Below, in pieces: positions 1-11,062 of a stretch of DNA of 64,000 bases. Under the pieces are notes generated by a model. That model had not been told where the DNA came from. It saw nothing but the letters and a program-made list of their open reading frames with translations, and did not search any database. Where the stretch lies: NCBI GenBank assembly GCA_000320605.2, contig KB445796.1, forward strand, positions 1,745,698-1,809,697, read 5' to 3'. The translations under genes were made by a program, and so were the position numbers. The DNA is from Gelatoporia subvermispora B. Taxonomy: Eukaryota; Basidiomycota; Agaricomycetes; Polyporales; Gelatoporiaceae. Within the stretch, counting starts at the first letter, position 1; every line of letters begins with the position of its first letter.

Positions 1-2449
1 ACGAAGCAACTAGCTCCCTATGTGGAACATGTTGAACTCATTTACTCACATGAGTTGTCGCGTATGACTCTGCCCAAGACGTGCAACGAGCAGTTGAACG
101 GGTGGTGGAAGCCCTGGGGAGATTGAGGTGGCTTCCGTTTACACGTTCTGACTGCAATCCTACTGATTGTACTGATTGGATCATACGTAGCACTTGCATT
201 TGCGCACTGCCTGCTGGACCTTCCGAACTCGAGTCAACATTGGGCGAACTCCTCGCTAACACGATGTGTCTCGCCCACCACTATCGTATCAATGCGCTTG
301 ATTCCGTCTGTTAAATCTTTCGCACACTTCGCGCTTCGTGGTATCAACTAATCGTTCCATACTAAGATATTCCAATACGCAAAAGTCACAACAGGCGCGC
401 GTAATGTAGGACTTCCTTATATTGACGTCGTCCGTTCCCAAGTCTTTGCCAATTGGATAGGTGGACAGGGCGTTTTTTTGGTTTTTCTCTGATTCAGTTC
501 ATGTTTATCAGCTTCTCTACTGCCTGTGCCATCAAGCCTACGCCAAATATGTGGGAAAGCTGTCTACCGTGAGAGACCCGACTCGAATTCTCGATCTACT
601 TCATCGCTGACAATACCTCATCTACTCTACAGAACGACAATTTTCCTTTCTTGATAGATAGCAGCCGTACTGCACTTCTTCACCGTCACGATGGGACTCG
701 GTATAAGGGAGTGTAGACTTTCGACCCACTGGCACACCTAGCATCATGGCGAACTGGCTCTCATCTTCCCAACTTTGTGTGCAAGGATATCCTGGAGTAA
801 TCGTAGTGTCCACTTTTTCGAGACGTATCTGTAGATGTCTATCAGATGATTCGCTCTGCGCAAGCTCTGGGTGACCCTCGTTTTCCTTGTATTTCGGCGT
901 GCGCATATCGTCCCGAGGCTGAAGTTTGTGAGCCTTTACTTGATGGAGCCGTATTACGACTCACAGCGTCTTTCAGCTCAGGGATATAGATGTCGCGCTC
1001 ACGAGGACTTCAACAACAGTTAAAATTGAGCGCAACTCCTACCGTTCAGTCAAACTACCCCTTCCCATCAAAACTTTTGAGCGTACTCAAGCAAGGGACC
1101 ATCCGCGGCCCCACCCTCACTGGACACCCCGCTGTTATGGAACAGCTTCACCGGCACGTTGACACTGTACAACTGTCTTCGGCATTTCTGCCTGATGCCG
1201 CTCAGCGTGATTCTAAACTAGAGACACACGACTCTGTCTGGAGCCTGCTATCCGCGCAGCATACTATCTGTGAGCTTCACCGCCACTGTGCGATGGTCGA
1301 CTTCCCAAATGTGTACATCCTTGACACGCCATAGGTGCCGCGGCCGGGGACTGATGGTGCAATCTCATACATGCTCGAGGATTGTGTCCAAGAACTGTAG
1401 CAGCTTACACTAAGGCAATCGGCCATCCCTTACAACATTTAAGAGGGGGCTCAGGGAACTATGTATGGCTGGCTGCAACGTGTCGTTAGTGAGGATACAA
1501 GACCTGTTCCTTGGTTCCCCCGGCTTCGAGGGTGTCGTGTTGTTGCGGATCACGTCGCGCGGTCGAGGCCTTCCTTCAACCCTATCAGGCTAGCGTATGT
1601 CCAACATCTGCGCAGTCTTGACATCTGCCGCTTGGACAGCGCGCATTTGGTCCCAAAATGTGATCCTTATCACTGTTCTGCCGCACACAGGGATGTGCGA
1701 TGGACTGATGACACCGGGGGTCAAGGCGCGTGAACTCGTTTTCAACAGAAGTTGACATCGATTTGTTTTGAAGCAGGCATCGTAGAGAATATCAAAACCA
1801 GGGATTTGACCGCTTCAGGCTTGCGGAAGTAGAAGATGTATCTCCCGCTAGACATCTGCCGAATTTCGGGGTCCGAGATCAAGCACAACCCTGGCCGCAC
1901 ATGTCTCAGCACTTTGCAGCGCCGCTTCTAGATCATCAACATACGCCAGATCTTTGTTACTGCGCATGATTGGTCACTCGCTCCCTGCGACTGCGACTTC
2001 CCGACCTCAGTCCCACGGTGCCGAGGTAACCTCATCCGGGACGGCGAGACGTTTTGTGTGGAGTTCAACCTCAATCACAAGCTGAAGTATACAGAGGGTA
2101 TGATGCCGGAGATATTCGTCCTAATCAAGTAGTACGTCGTCTCACTCTAGTTAACGCAAGCGAAACAGACAGCCACCAGTTTCGACTCTCAAGAAGATGG
2201 CAAGACTGCATTGGTCACGACGCACATGGCCTTCAAGCGTGCGTCAGGTACCTCAAGAGGCTCTAAGATGAGTAGACATCATAGATGCGGTGCCGTCGCT
2301 TTGTTGAGCCGCGATCTGATCCTATAATTAATGTTCGCAGATTCCCACGTCCTATGACAGCAATGTACTGCGAGGATGTTCAAAAGGACGAATGCCTCAT
2401 CCCACCCTTACATCCCCTTTTCACTACTGGCATGCTCCAACTCATACAG
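1..2449. other. Gene-poor left edge, no gene assigned
   Basis: Only short open frames are present (none above about 115 codons) on both strands, frequently interrupted, and none joins into a recognisable protein across plausible introns. Small stretches with protein-like composition occur around 420-480 and 1,850-2,270 on the plus strand, so decayed gene remnants are possible, but I could not assign a family. The last part, just upstream of 2450, should contain the promoter of the DUF6533 gene. Confidence 0.5.
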
Positions 2450-4044
2450 ATGACCACTGCATCCACACCACCGTACTCTATTTACCAGATTGCGTTGTAC
2501 GCGCCGGACTTTCGTTCATTTCAGCTGGACTAGCTGACCCTGATATTCGGCAGACTGGACGGCGTACAGACCAACAGGATTTGGGGGCTGGTATCCTTCA
2601 GTACGTCGATCGCGCAATACCTCTCGGCCTTCGCAGCTCACTAATTTAATATTTATACGATAGCGATACTATATTTTGACTATATCGCTATGTTCTCAAC
2701 CGAAGTTGAGAGATTCTGGAACGAATTTACCTGGTCATGGACTTCTGTATTATTCATATCCAACCGCTACGGAAGTCTGATATTCCCCGTCCCAGTCATT
2801 TTGGAACTCTTTGGGGATATATCAGAGGTAGTGAGCTATAGGGTTCCAAATGTCTGGCGATCATAAAGCTGACGCAAGATTTAGCGGTAGGGTGCTACAC
2901 CCGTTTCTGATTGCAGATGTTGAGATTATGCGCGATGCACAGGTGTCGTCGTCTGCAGATGTTTCATCAGTCCTATACAGTGTTCAATCAGTGCACTATA
3001 GCAGGTCTGGAGCACGACCCAGAGCTTGACTGCACACAATGCTGACACTCCTCTCCTGGAAGCCATCTTATTAATACGAACATACGCGCTGTACGACAGG
3101 GGTCGGCGTATCCTGATCCTGCTTGCAGCAACTATCGTGGTGGGAGCCACAGTCGCTATCGTGTGTATTACTATATATTGGAATGGCTGTGAACTGATGC
3201 ATCAAGTACTGGCAGTGGTCGGTCACAAGCGAGGGGAATCTCAGCAATAGCACCGAATCGATCCTCCATCGACATGGTTGCGATCTTTCAATTTCATATC
3301 AACAGTGAGCACAACGTCACATAGTACTATTATCTCTTCTCATACAGCCTTAGGGGTCTTAGTAAGTGGCTGAGGTGGTGGTAATTGCTTTCAGGCCTAA
3401 ATGTCCATCAGGACTTATAAGCGCATGGGCTTCCGTGCTGACTTTCGACACCTTGGTGTTCGTATTAACTGTTTCAAGAGCCATTCAGTCCAATGGTCTC
3501 TGGCGTGGAGGCTTGCTCAGATTGATGGTACGTGATGGTACGTAAATTCAACCTGTCTTCGACCCGTCTGCCAACCATCCTCCAGGTGCCGCATATTACG
3601 GCGTTATGGTAATAGTGAATATTGCCGGCATAATAACAAATTTAGTGAGTTTCTCTTGTGCTACACTGTCCCTGCCCCAATACTCACCCGATGAATTGCA
3701 TTGGTACCTCAGACACCCGTAGTACGTGGTGTAGTGGTGCATTCTGCTGAAGGAGAGTCTGAACACAGATCGCATGCCAGTCCACTGCCAGGGGGATGTG
3801 TACAAGTCTCACGAATGTGTAAGTTCAAAGTGACCTAGGTTGGCAAGCTTACGAGCCAGCTAATGTACTTCCCAGAATTTCAAGTACCCTCGTATCTCGA
3901 ATAATGCTCAATATCCGTGATCCCAAACGGCGAGTCTTGGTGGATTGTCGCATCTCGCTCGGTGGAATCACACTGGAGACTCCGGCATCAGAATGTACAC
4001 ACCCTGTCTCTGAAGAGTTCGACGACGTCATGATCATCGCTTGA
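2450..4044 (+). CDS. DUF6533-family multi-pass membrane protein (copy 1)
   Basis: A basidiomycete-type DUF6533 membrane protein of unknown function. Spliced from several short exons: the ATG at 2450 opens MTTASTPPYSIYQIAL, then the second exon gives DGVQTNRIWGLVSF, and the third gives the signature YFDYIAMFSTEVERFW followed by NRYGSLIFPVPVILELFGDI. Further exons carry ALYDRGRRILILLAATIVV, LTFDTLVFVLTVSRAIQ, RDGAAYYGVMVIVNIAGIIT and a C-terminal STLVSRIMLNIRDPKRRVLV before the TGA at 4042. At least four hydrophobic segments are visible, and the arrangement (YFDY motif, ALYDR motif, RDG-aromatic motif, SR-hydrophobic-MLN motif near the end) follows the family. The exon joining 3,700-3,890 is unclear. 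A paralogue with the same intron layout lies at 12578-14096 on the other strand. Function unknown; family call is strong, exact exons moderate. Confidence 0.72.
3524..3543 (+). other. Tandem 10-bp repeat with two GTACGT donors in DUF6533 copy 1
   Basis: GATGGTACGT occurs twice in a row (3524-3533 and 3534-3543). The frame continues through the first and splices at the second (LLRLM-VRD-G). Using the first donor would remove the conserved V-R-D and change phase. Confidence 0.65.
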
Positions 4045-5641
4045 CCCTCCAAAACTCCGAATTTTCTCAAGTCCACCATCCACATCGCTATTTACTGCTA
4101 CCACACCTGTTCCCAAACGATCCGGCGCCCAGCGCGTCTGTCCACCAGCTGCACTATAGTGCATACGAGAGGGTCCACCGTGTCGCCAGCCCTAGTGTCA
4201 CTCACTTTCCGCACGCTTACAGTCAATGTCAACGACGATAGACATCTCGCAGTCTGCTCTCTTCTCCGTACGATTCGATCCAGCATATTCCGATAAATCC
4301 ACGCGGTTCGCGCACTGGCATGATAGTAAATGCGGCACGGATCCCTGAGAGCCGAGGAGGCAAGTCTGGGCCGTAGATTGTCTCCGCACCCTGTCTCGGG
4401 AAATGGACAATATGTGGGACTTCTGCCGAAGATCGCACAACCGTGAAAAACACTGTGGACACTGCGTGGCGCATTGGCCATGGTGATTTGTAGTATGGCA
4501 AGATTGAGATGCTCCTCAGCCCCCGGTAGCTTCACCGTTCAGACCTCGAGTTTCGTCTCCATGGTCACACTAGACCACCATAAGGTTCTGCAAGTGATGA
4601 ATTGATGAAGGAGCGCATGTGCGCTTCCGCCGCGGACCTACAGTGCCTCGGAGACAACACAGGGCAATGGAACACGAGTAAGTCCATGACGAATCAGTGC
4701 CCTGTACCTTGTCCCCAGCTCGCTCCACCGACCATCACGCTCCATCGTACATCAACACATCAGCGTTGGCTTCCATACCTGCAGCCGCATACACGCAACA
4801 TCCTGCACGCGGTCCTCACCATCACGTTCGCGCACTCGGGACGAAGTTGGCCCAGCATGTTGTGCGCGTGTGCCCAGCTCCACCTCAACGTTCTCCCGCG
4901 CGCACGATGCGCACCACAAGTCACAACCGGCTGCCCGCCAGCCCCCTGCGCGCTAAGAATATATCTGCGGCCGCGCTTCTTTTCATTTAGAGCGGAGCAG
5001 TATCTACGGCGGGCGACGACCAGCCTGCAGCGCAGCCGGGCTCTCAGGAAGCCGGCCACGGTGCTGATTCGCGGGTGCGGGGCAGAGAAGCACATGCGGC
5101 CGCACGCGCCCCCTGCGCGATGTGCGAGGCATGGAGACTCGGCCAGTTGGCCTGGCTACCGCGTCGCGCGAGAAGCGCCGAGTGGCACCGACGATCGACG
5201 CGCGATCGACGCGAGGTGCTGCGCACGATACGGGATCCACGGAGGGCGCATAAGCGTGCGCGTCGGGTCTGTGCGGAATGCGAGAGAATGAAATAAAGTA
5301 TACACGGATGGAGCATCGGGGGGATTGGTGCCTCCGGAGGCGGCCGGCGAAAGCGAGGCTGCGCCGGACGCGACGGAACAACGAGCGCGGAGCGCGGAGG
5401 ACGGAGCGCGGGCCACGGCTGTCAGGTACACTATCTGCTCATAAACCGAGCGCCGGGCGCCGGGCGAGCACGGAGTGTGCACATACGCCTTGACATCCGC
5501 GTACGACCCGTAAATCACGTCGGACCCACATAGCCCATCACGCGCACACGCTCACACTCAAAGTTAAAGCCCAGGTATACCCTTTGCATCCCACACATCT
5601 AATAATCTACATCACATCACACCCCGTGCTGGCTGACTGGC
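4045..5641. other. Intergenic; GC-rich stretch with chance open frames
   Basis: Between the DUF6533 gene and the BAG gene. From about 4,850 to 5,500 the DNA is clearly richer in G+C than its surroundings, which keeps several frames open at once on both strands (longest 229 codons, 4602-5291 +). Codon content looks random (many Arg, Ala, Cys, His), and none resembles a known domain. A minus-strand frame at 4229-4501 has more ordinary amino-acid composition and might be an exon of an unrecognised or decayed gene, but I could not extend it. Confidence 0.45.
4229..4501 (-). other. Unidentified open frame, possible exon remnant
   Basis: A 90-codon minus-strand frame with balanced, protein-like composition, including VPHIVHFPRQGAETIYG and GFIGICWIESYGEESRLR. 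I do not recognise a family. It sits downstream of and facing the DUF6533 gene. Adjacent frames offer an upstream ATG at 4535 but no confident splice joint. It may be a chance frame. Confidence 0.2.
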
Positions 5642-6983
5642 TCAGCTCCGCGCTCTCCACGCGCCGTCGAGCTTGTCGAGCACCGACTGGACCTCGCGCA
5701 CGGCGCCCTTGCGCTCGGCGCGCGCTTCGCCCCAGCCGTCCCCGCCCGTGCCTGCGAGGCCGACCGCGTCGAGCCGGAGGAGCGCCTGGAGGAGCAACTC
5801 CGAAAGCCGCGCGTGTTCGCGCACGAGCGCTTCATTTGGTGTACTCGGGGCCGGCTGTTGTTGAGCTTTTGAACCGGACTTGGCTTTTGGCTTCCCCCGG
5901 GATGGCGTGGACGCGGGCGCGGAAGATGCTGAGGATGAGGAGGGTGTGGCGGAGGAGGTGGACGAGGCGGAGAGCGCGGCGATGAACCCGTCGACGTCGG
6001 GCACGAGCGTGCGCCGCACCGCGTCGAGCTCGCCGCGGATCTGCGCGAGCGCGCCCTCCTCGGTGCGGGGCTCGGCCTTGCCGCGCGCCGCGGCGGAAGA
6101 GGAAGGCGTGGGCGCGGAGGTGTCGCCGCCGATGAGCTGGATAGTCGAGGACGGCGTGATGTTGTATGCGGATACTATGGGCGGTGAGCGTCAGTTCGGA
6201 AGCCGGAAGGTGCGGGCTGGTGGGGAGGTAGGCGAAGTACGGATTACCAGGTAACACAAGCTAAGCTCACTTGGCCGTGGGAACGAGCTCGAGCAAGCCA
6301 GCCATTACCGTGAGCTTAGCTTGTGGCAACACTAGGACTCCGACTCGTTACTCAGTGCGATTGAAGTAGCTGTAATGACGGAAGATGCTATGCAAGTTCG
6401 AAAGGTGGAAGGCGGGCTGCTGCAGCGTGGTGGGTGGGCGGGGACGGAGGTACGTCAGTGTGCCTGGGGCGCGAGGGTTGTGCGATGACGCGTGGTAATA
6501 TTCCGAGAGCGGTGACGCAGCATGAGCGCATACACGCACATAAGACCTCGCGTGCGCAGTCGGTATGACATCGGAGGTGTTCGAGCAGCGTTGGAAGGTG
6601 TCCGGAACTCGGGCAGAGCGGAGCAGCTCGGCCGCCAGAAGAACGGAAGGCGATGCGGTGGAAAGAGAGAGACACGTACTGGGCGCGTTGTCGTCCTTCA
6701 TGACGGCTCCTGCGTGGACGAGCTTGAAGGCGTCGGGCGGGAGCTGGGTGTAGTCGGCGATCTGCTTGCGGAGGACGGCGAGCTTCGCGTCGGGCGGGGG
6801 AAGCGCAAAGTGCAGCCTATGTAGCGTCGCGATCGATCAGCCACCACCGCGCGCGGAATGAGCGTGGGACATACCTCTCCCGCCCCCATTTGACGAGAAT
6901 GCTCATGTGCGCGCTGCGCGACTTGCGGCGGACAAAGTAGAGGGGGACGAGGAAGAGGATGAGCGGGAGGGCGGCCGCGGTGG
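5642..6983 (-). CDS. Membrane-anchored UBL-BAG co-chaperone (Snl1/BAG1-like); 5' end unresolved
   Basis: BAG proteins bind the Hsp70 ATPase domain and act as nucleotide-exchange factors. The upstream visible exon (6983 to 6875) encodes a hydrophobic helix, AALPLILFLVPLYFVRRKSR, like the ER-membrane anchor of yeast Snl1, then MSILVKWGRERL. After a 58-nt intron (6817-6874) comes a ubiquitin-like segment: HFALPPPDAKLAVLRKQIAD, then FKLVHAGAVMKDDNAP. A 505-nt intron (6175-6679) follows; the next exon resumes in phase as ISAYNITPSSTIQLIGG, completing the UBL fold. A Ser/Ala/Pro-rich linker leads to a C-terminal BAG-type helix pair: NEALVREHARLSELLLQALL and ERKGAVREVQSVLDKLDGAW, stop at 5642. No ATG precedes the membrane segment in frame before a stop, so a first exon must lie upstream of 6983, or translation begins at the Met of MSILVKW (near 6902), losing the anchor. 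Divergent from PBS2. Confidence 0.78.
6256..6324. repeat. Perfect 16-bp inverted repeat inside BAG-gene intron
   Basis: CACAAGCTAAGCTCAC at 6255-6270 is exactly complementary to GTGAGCTTAGCTTGTG at 6310-6325, with a 39-nt loop. It lies in the unusually long 505-nt intron of the BAG gene, so the transcript could fold into a hairpin. No target-site duplication or known element was recognised. Confidence 0.85.
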
Positions 6984-7523
6984 CTGCACGTGAGAACGCG
7001 GTGAGTACGCCGTGCGGAGGACGAGAGTGAGCGGGACGGACCTAGTTGGGCGGGAGATAGGGACTGCAGGTTGGGCGAGCGCACACGGGCAGACAGAGCA
7101 GGGCGGAGTGGGGCTGGCAGCGACACAGCGAGTGCACCGCGTCGAGGATGGCGTCGGTCGTCGCCACGCGTCGACGCGCCTGCAATAAGCGCGCGTGGAG
7201 CGCAGCCGGCCGCGACCGGGACGCTTTGCCGGGACTCGCACCGGAAAGTAAGGGCAGCGGTAATCGATGGGAAAGCACGGCCGGCGAGTAAAAAAGGGAA
7301 TTGAGACTCCGAAAGGGAGGGCCGGACTGACATCATGGAGGGCAGCTCGCCTTGGAATCGCTGCCACCGCGCAGCTTTTGGTCCAAAGCCTCGTAGAGCT
7401 CTTTGCAGCTCCCGTCTCGAGTCGCCTCGCCACCCGACCTGCCTGACGAGCTGCCTCTCTGTGCCAGCTAGTCGCCCGACGCCGCTCCCCGCCACAGTCA
7501 CGGTAGCTCGTCCCCTCCTCACC
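6984..7523. promoter_or_regulatory. Divergent BAG / PBS2 intergenic region
   Basis: About 540 bases between the visible 5' exon of the BAG gene and the PBS2 start. The DNA is pyrimidine-rich on the plus strand just upstream of the PBS2 ATG (CTCGTCCCCTCCTCACC), typical of basidiomycete leaders. The missing first exon of the BAG gene probably lies here. Long open frames across it on the minus strand are shadows of its GC-rich composition. Confidence 0.4.
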
Positions 7524-10500
7524 ATGTCCGACGCCGCCCCCCACCAGAACGCACCCGCCGCCCAGAGTCCCAGCTCCCATCCCTCTGTCATGTCCACCGG
7601 GTCGTCCGCTCCTCGCTCCTCGATGCCCGCCAACAGATCCGTCACCGGCCTCCTCAACAACCGTCGACCACTCGCTTCAACACCCATTCCTCCATCCCTC
7701 CAGGCGAAAATGGCTGCGGTGAGTGTCCTTCCGTCTCGCTGTCCTTTCGCCCTCGTCGTTCTTCCTCCCGTCGTATTGTTTTCTCGCCTCCGTCGCTCTG
7801 GCAGCTGGCAGCGATAAAGCGCGTTCTCGTCGCTTCCATCGCATTCGCGCCATCGCACTCGCATGACCACGGGCATGGGCGATACCTCGCGATCTTCTCG
7901 TATCGCACCCCGCAGATGTTATCAGACACACAGCACACTCCCATGTCCGCTCGTACACCCGCGACATCCACCTATGGAACTGTCGCCCGTGACTCAAGTC
8001 GAGCCACACTCACCATCGGTGAGCTGCGTCCCGCGCTCCGAGCTGCTGCGGGTGGCGAGTCCCCTCAGATGCCCGCTGACGCCACACGTACCCCGTCTCT
8101 TGACGAATGGTTGCGAGCGCCGCTGGGCGCGATCTCGCAGCCGTCGATGGTGCACACTCGCTGTCTTCGCGCGGTCGAGAGATGCGTGGCGATCGCGCGT
8201 GCACGGGCACCTCCATCGTCCTCGCGTCCATATGCGGCGCTGCACCGCTTCAGAAATCCGGGATCTGGGCCGGATCTGGTGCGAACGCGTAGCACAGACG
8301 TTACTCGTACCGTCTTCCGCATCCAGCGCCTTTCCAGCGCAATTTGTAATATCTCATCACCCGCTGCGTCGCGCACCATCCTGCGTTGATTTTCTCGTAT
8401 CGCAAGTCAGACACAGGGCCCCGGAATTGGCGATACTTCGCGATCTGTTCGTATCGCGCCTAGCGGATGTGTCCAGACACACAAGGCTCCCATACTCGCT
8501 CGTATAGCTACGACGCGCGTTCCTGGACTATCGCCCACGACTCACGGCGAGCCACGCTCGCCCCCGGAGAGACTGCGTCGCGCGCTCTGGGCTGCTGCGG
8601 GTGGCGAGTCCTCCAGGATATTCGCTTACGCCGCAAGCCCCTCGTATCTTGACCAATTGTTACGAGCGCCGCTCGGCGCGATGCCGTAGCCGTCGCTCGC
8701 ACTTGCCCCCCAGACTCAGCACGGCGCCCTCGCACCGTCGGACAATGCAAGACAATGCAGGGGGCGTAGGCACCCTTCATTGACCTTACACCGTATGCGG
8801 CACCACACCGCTCAGAAACCCGGGATCTGGGCCGGATCTCGCACGTACGCGTAGCACAGACATCTACCCGTACCGTCTTCCGCATTCAGCGCCTTTCCAG
8901 ACTGAACATCGCTCTGCCCGCTGCATCGCGTGCCATCCTGAGTTCTTCTCATCGCACCGGTCTCACCCACTCGCGCACGATGCTTACGTCCGTTCACAGT
9001 TCGCGAACCGCAACCAGCAAGCCGCCGCCTCGGGCGCGAACCACGGGATCGACGCTGCAGCCTCGGCACTGCGGTCCGTGACGCTCTCGTCCTCTCCTCC
9101 CCCGGTCATGCAGCCACCACTCCGCGCGCCCACGTCTGCGCCCGCTGGCCCCGGCCGATCGCCCGTCCCGGGTGGTCTCGCCGCACGACGTCTTGGACTC
9201 AAGGGCCTCACGCCGAAGTTGAGTTCGGCGGACGTGCCCGGGGGCATGCACCTCCCGCCGATCGCAGGTGGTGGGCCGCAGGGTGCGGGATTGGGCTCCG
9301 GGAGGCCCATAGACGATGATGAGGCGCCGAGGCCCATGACGAGGCTGCAGAATAACCTTGGGACGCCGTTTGCGAATTTTGGGAAGATCGTGTAAGTAGT
9401 TTTGTTCGCGAGTTCGCGCGTATGCTGAAGTGATAACAGGGATCCATCGGGAGCGCTGAACTTTAGTGGGAAGGCGGTCCTGCACGCGTCGGGCGTGAAC
9501 TTCTCGAACGGGTCGAGCTTCGCGATCAATATGACTCAGCTGCAGCTTGACGAGGAGCTCGGCAAGGGTAATTACGGGACAGTCAAGAAAGTCCTGCACA
9601 AGCCGACCAACGTCGCGATGGCGATGAAGGTATGTGCATATATCTTGCTACTCGAAGATGGTGTGGGGCTAACATTGATCACGTGCTCCATAGGAAATCC
9701 GGCTGGAGCTGGACGAGGGGAAGCTAAACGCGATCATCATGGAGCTCGATGTGCTCCACCGTGCGATCGCGCCCGAGATCGTCGAGTTCTACGGCGCGTT
9801 TTTCATCGAGAGGTGCGTCATTGCTGATCTTGTGCTACGTCTGTTAATTTCTGACTTCCTGCTGATTCTACAGCTGCGTGTACTACTGCATGGAATACAT
9901 GGACGCGGGCTCGCTCGACAAGCTGCAGGGCGGAGGCGTGCCCGAGCCGGTGCTCGGGCGCATCGCCGGGAGCATGGTGCGCGGGCTCAAGTTCCTGAAG
10001 GATGACCTGCAGATTATCCATCGCGGTGCGTGAGATCTGACTGTGTAGTGTTGAGCAGACATGGCTGACGGGCAGGCAGATGTGAAGCCGACGAACGTGC
10101 TGGTGAACCGCAAGGGCGACGTGAAGCTCTGCGACTTTGGCGTGTCGGGCCAGCTCGAGAAGTCGCTCGCCAAGACGAATATCGGGTGCCAGTCGTACAT
10201 GGCGGTGCGTCCATCTACTTGCTTAACGACAGCGTCTTTGTCTGACATCCAACACCCTCTCACCCTCTTTTACACGGCCGTATTAGCCTGAGCGCATCAG
10301 AGGCGAGTCGCAGAACAACGTGGGCACGTACACGGTCTCGTCGGACGTGTGGTCGCTCGGGCTGTCGATGATCGAGATGGCGCTGGGGCACTACCCGTAC
10401 CCGCCCGAGACGTACGCGAACGTGTTCGCGCAGCTGACCGCGATCGTGCACGGGGACCCGCCGGAGCTGCCCGACGAGTACAGCGAGGAGAGCAAGGACT

Positions 10501-11062
10501 TTGTGGCGCGGTGCCTAAGGAAGGTGCCCGAGATGCGCGCGACGTATGCGGAGCTGATGGTGAGTGCGCGCTTGGTTCTTCCCCTGCGTTTTTTGCGATT
10601 TTATGGCCTTGCGGCCCTGCGGTTTTGCGGCCTGTGAGGTATATGTGCGTCCGGTGCGGTCTCCGGCGCACCCTGCGATTAATGCGGCGTACCTTTGCGT
10701 CTGCGACATGCGACATGCGACATGCGTCGCCCCTGTGTTTATGGGTCCCCGCGACCTTGCGTTTTGCGTCATCCGACCCTGCGACTTGGATCGCCGCTAT
10801 GCGGCATGCGTTTAACATCGGCGTCTATGCGTTTACGCGCTCTTGCATTTCCTGCGCATTTCATCCCCTTCTTTCTGCGTGGCTGACCATGCGCCTTTTG
10901 ACTAATGCTGACGCATCTCACCTTCAGGACCACCCCTTCCTTGTCGCCGATCGCGCACGAGAGGTCGACATGCCAGCCTGGGTCGCGGAGGCGATAGAAT
11001 ACCGCGAGACGAAGCTCCGCGAGCAGCAGGCGAAGCAGCATGCCCAGGCTGCGTCGTCCTGA
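7524..11062 (+). CDS. PBS2: MAP kinase kinase Pbs2 of the HOG stress pathway
   Basis: The MAPKK that phosphorylates the Hog1-type MAP kinase in osmotic and general stress signalling, in the cytoplasm. Eight exons: 7524-7718, 9000-9392, 9440-9629, 9694-9812, 9874-10025, 10080-10204, 10287-10560 and 10928-11062; all joints keep phase. The N-terminal part is Pro/Ser/Gly-rich with [19 protein letters not shown]. The kinase domain shows the Gly loop [10 protein letters not shown], the lysine of [17 protein letters not shown], the catalytic [14 protein letters not shown], the DFG motif in KLCDFGVSG, the activation segment with [18 protein letters not shown], and [19 protein letters not shown]. The Ser and Thr of SLAKT match MAPKK activation sites. 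The start (ACCATGTCC) is in good context. Intron 1 is 1,281 nt, far longer than the others, and contains a diverged tandem duplication; intron 7 (367 nt) is also long. The kinase identity is very secure; Pbs2 rather than Ste7/Mkk by the KEIRLELDE...[10 protein letters not shown] segment. Confidence 0.95.
7881..8383 (+). repeat. Diverged tandem duplication in PBS2 intron 1, copy A
   Basis: Begins GATACCTCGCGATCTTCTCG and ends near CGCACCATCCTGCG. It shares ordered blocks with copy B at an offset of about 549-563 bases: GCTGCTGCGGGTGGCGAGTC, CGCGTAGCACAGAC, and CGTACCGTCTTCCGCAT with CAGCGCCTTTCCAG. Lies wholly within intron 1 of PBS2. Confidence 0.85.
8432..8940 (+). repeat. Diverged tandem duplication in PBS2 intron 1, copy B
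   Basis: Begins GATACTTCGCGATCTGTTCG, directly after copy A, and keeps the same block order to CGTGCCATCCTGAG. By eye identity to copy A is about three quarters, with small indels, so the duplication is not recent. It ends about 60 bases before the exon 2 acceptor. Confidence 0.85.
10702..10724 (+). repeat. Short tandem repeat in PBS2 intron 7
   Basis: Three copies of TGCGACA in a row, inside the 367-nt intron 10561-10927, which is rich in related CTGCG/TTGCG words throughout. Likely a slippage-expanded intron. Confidence 0.7.

Noticed and set aside
4602..5291. 229-codon plus-strand frame
   Set aside because: Lies in a GC-rich stretch with several overlapping open frames; no domain, no splice support, unbalanced composition.
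6698..7876. 392-codon open frame on the minus strand across the BAG 5' end and PBS2 start
   Set aside because: It is antisense to PBS2 exon 1 and overlaps the UBL exon in another frame; Arg/Ser/Pro composition is that of a GC-rich shadow, and the supported proteins lie in other frames.
7863..8507. 214-codon frame within PBS2 intron 1
   Set aside because: Sits in the duplicated intron block, does not continue in the same frame in the second copy, and PBS2 exons flank it in phase without it.
10297..10818. 173-codon minus-strand frame
   Set aside because: Shadow of the PBS2 kinase exon.
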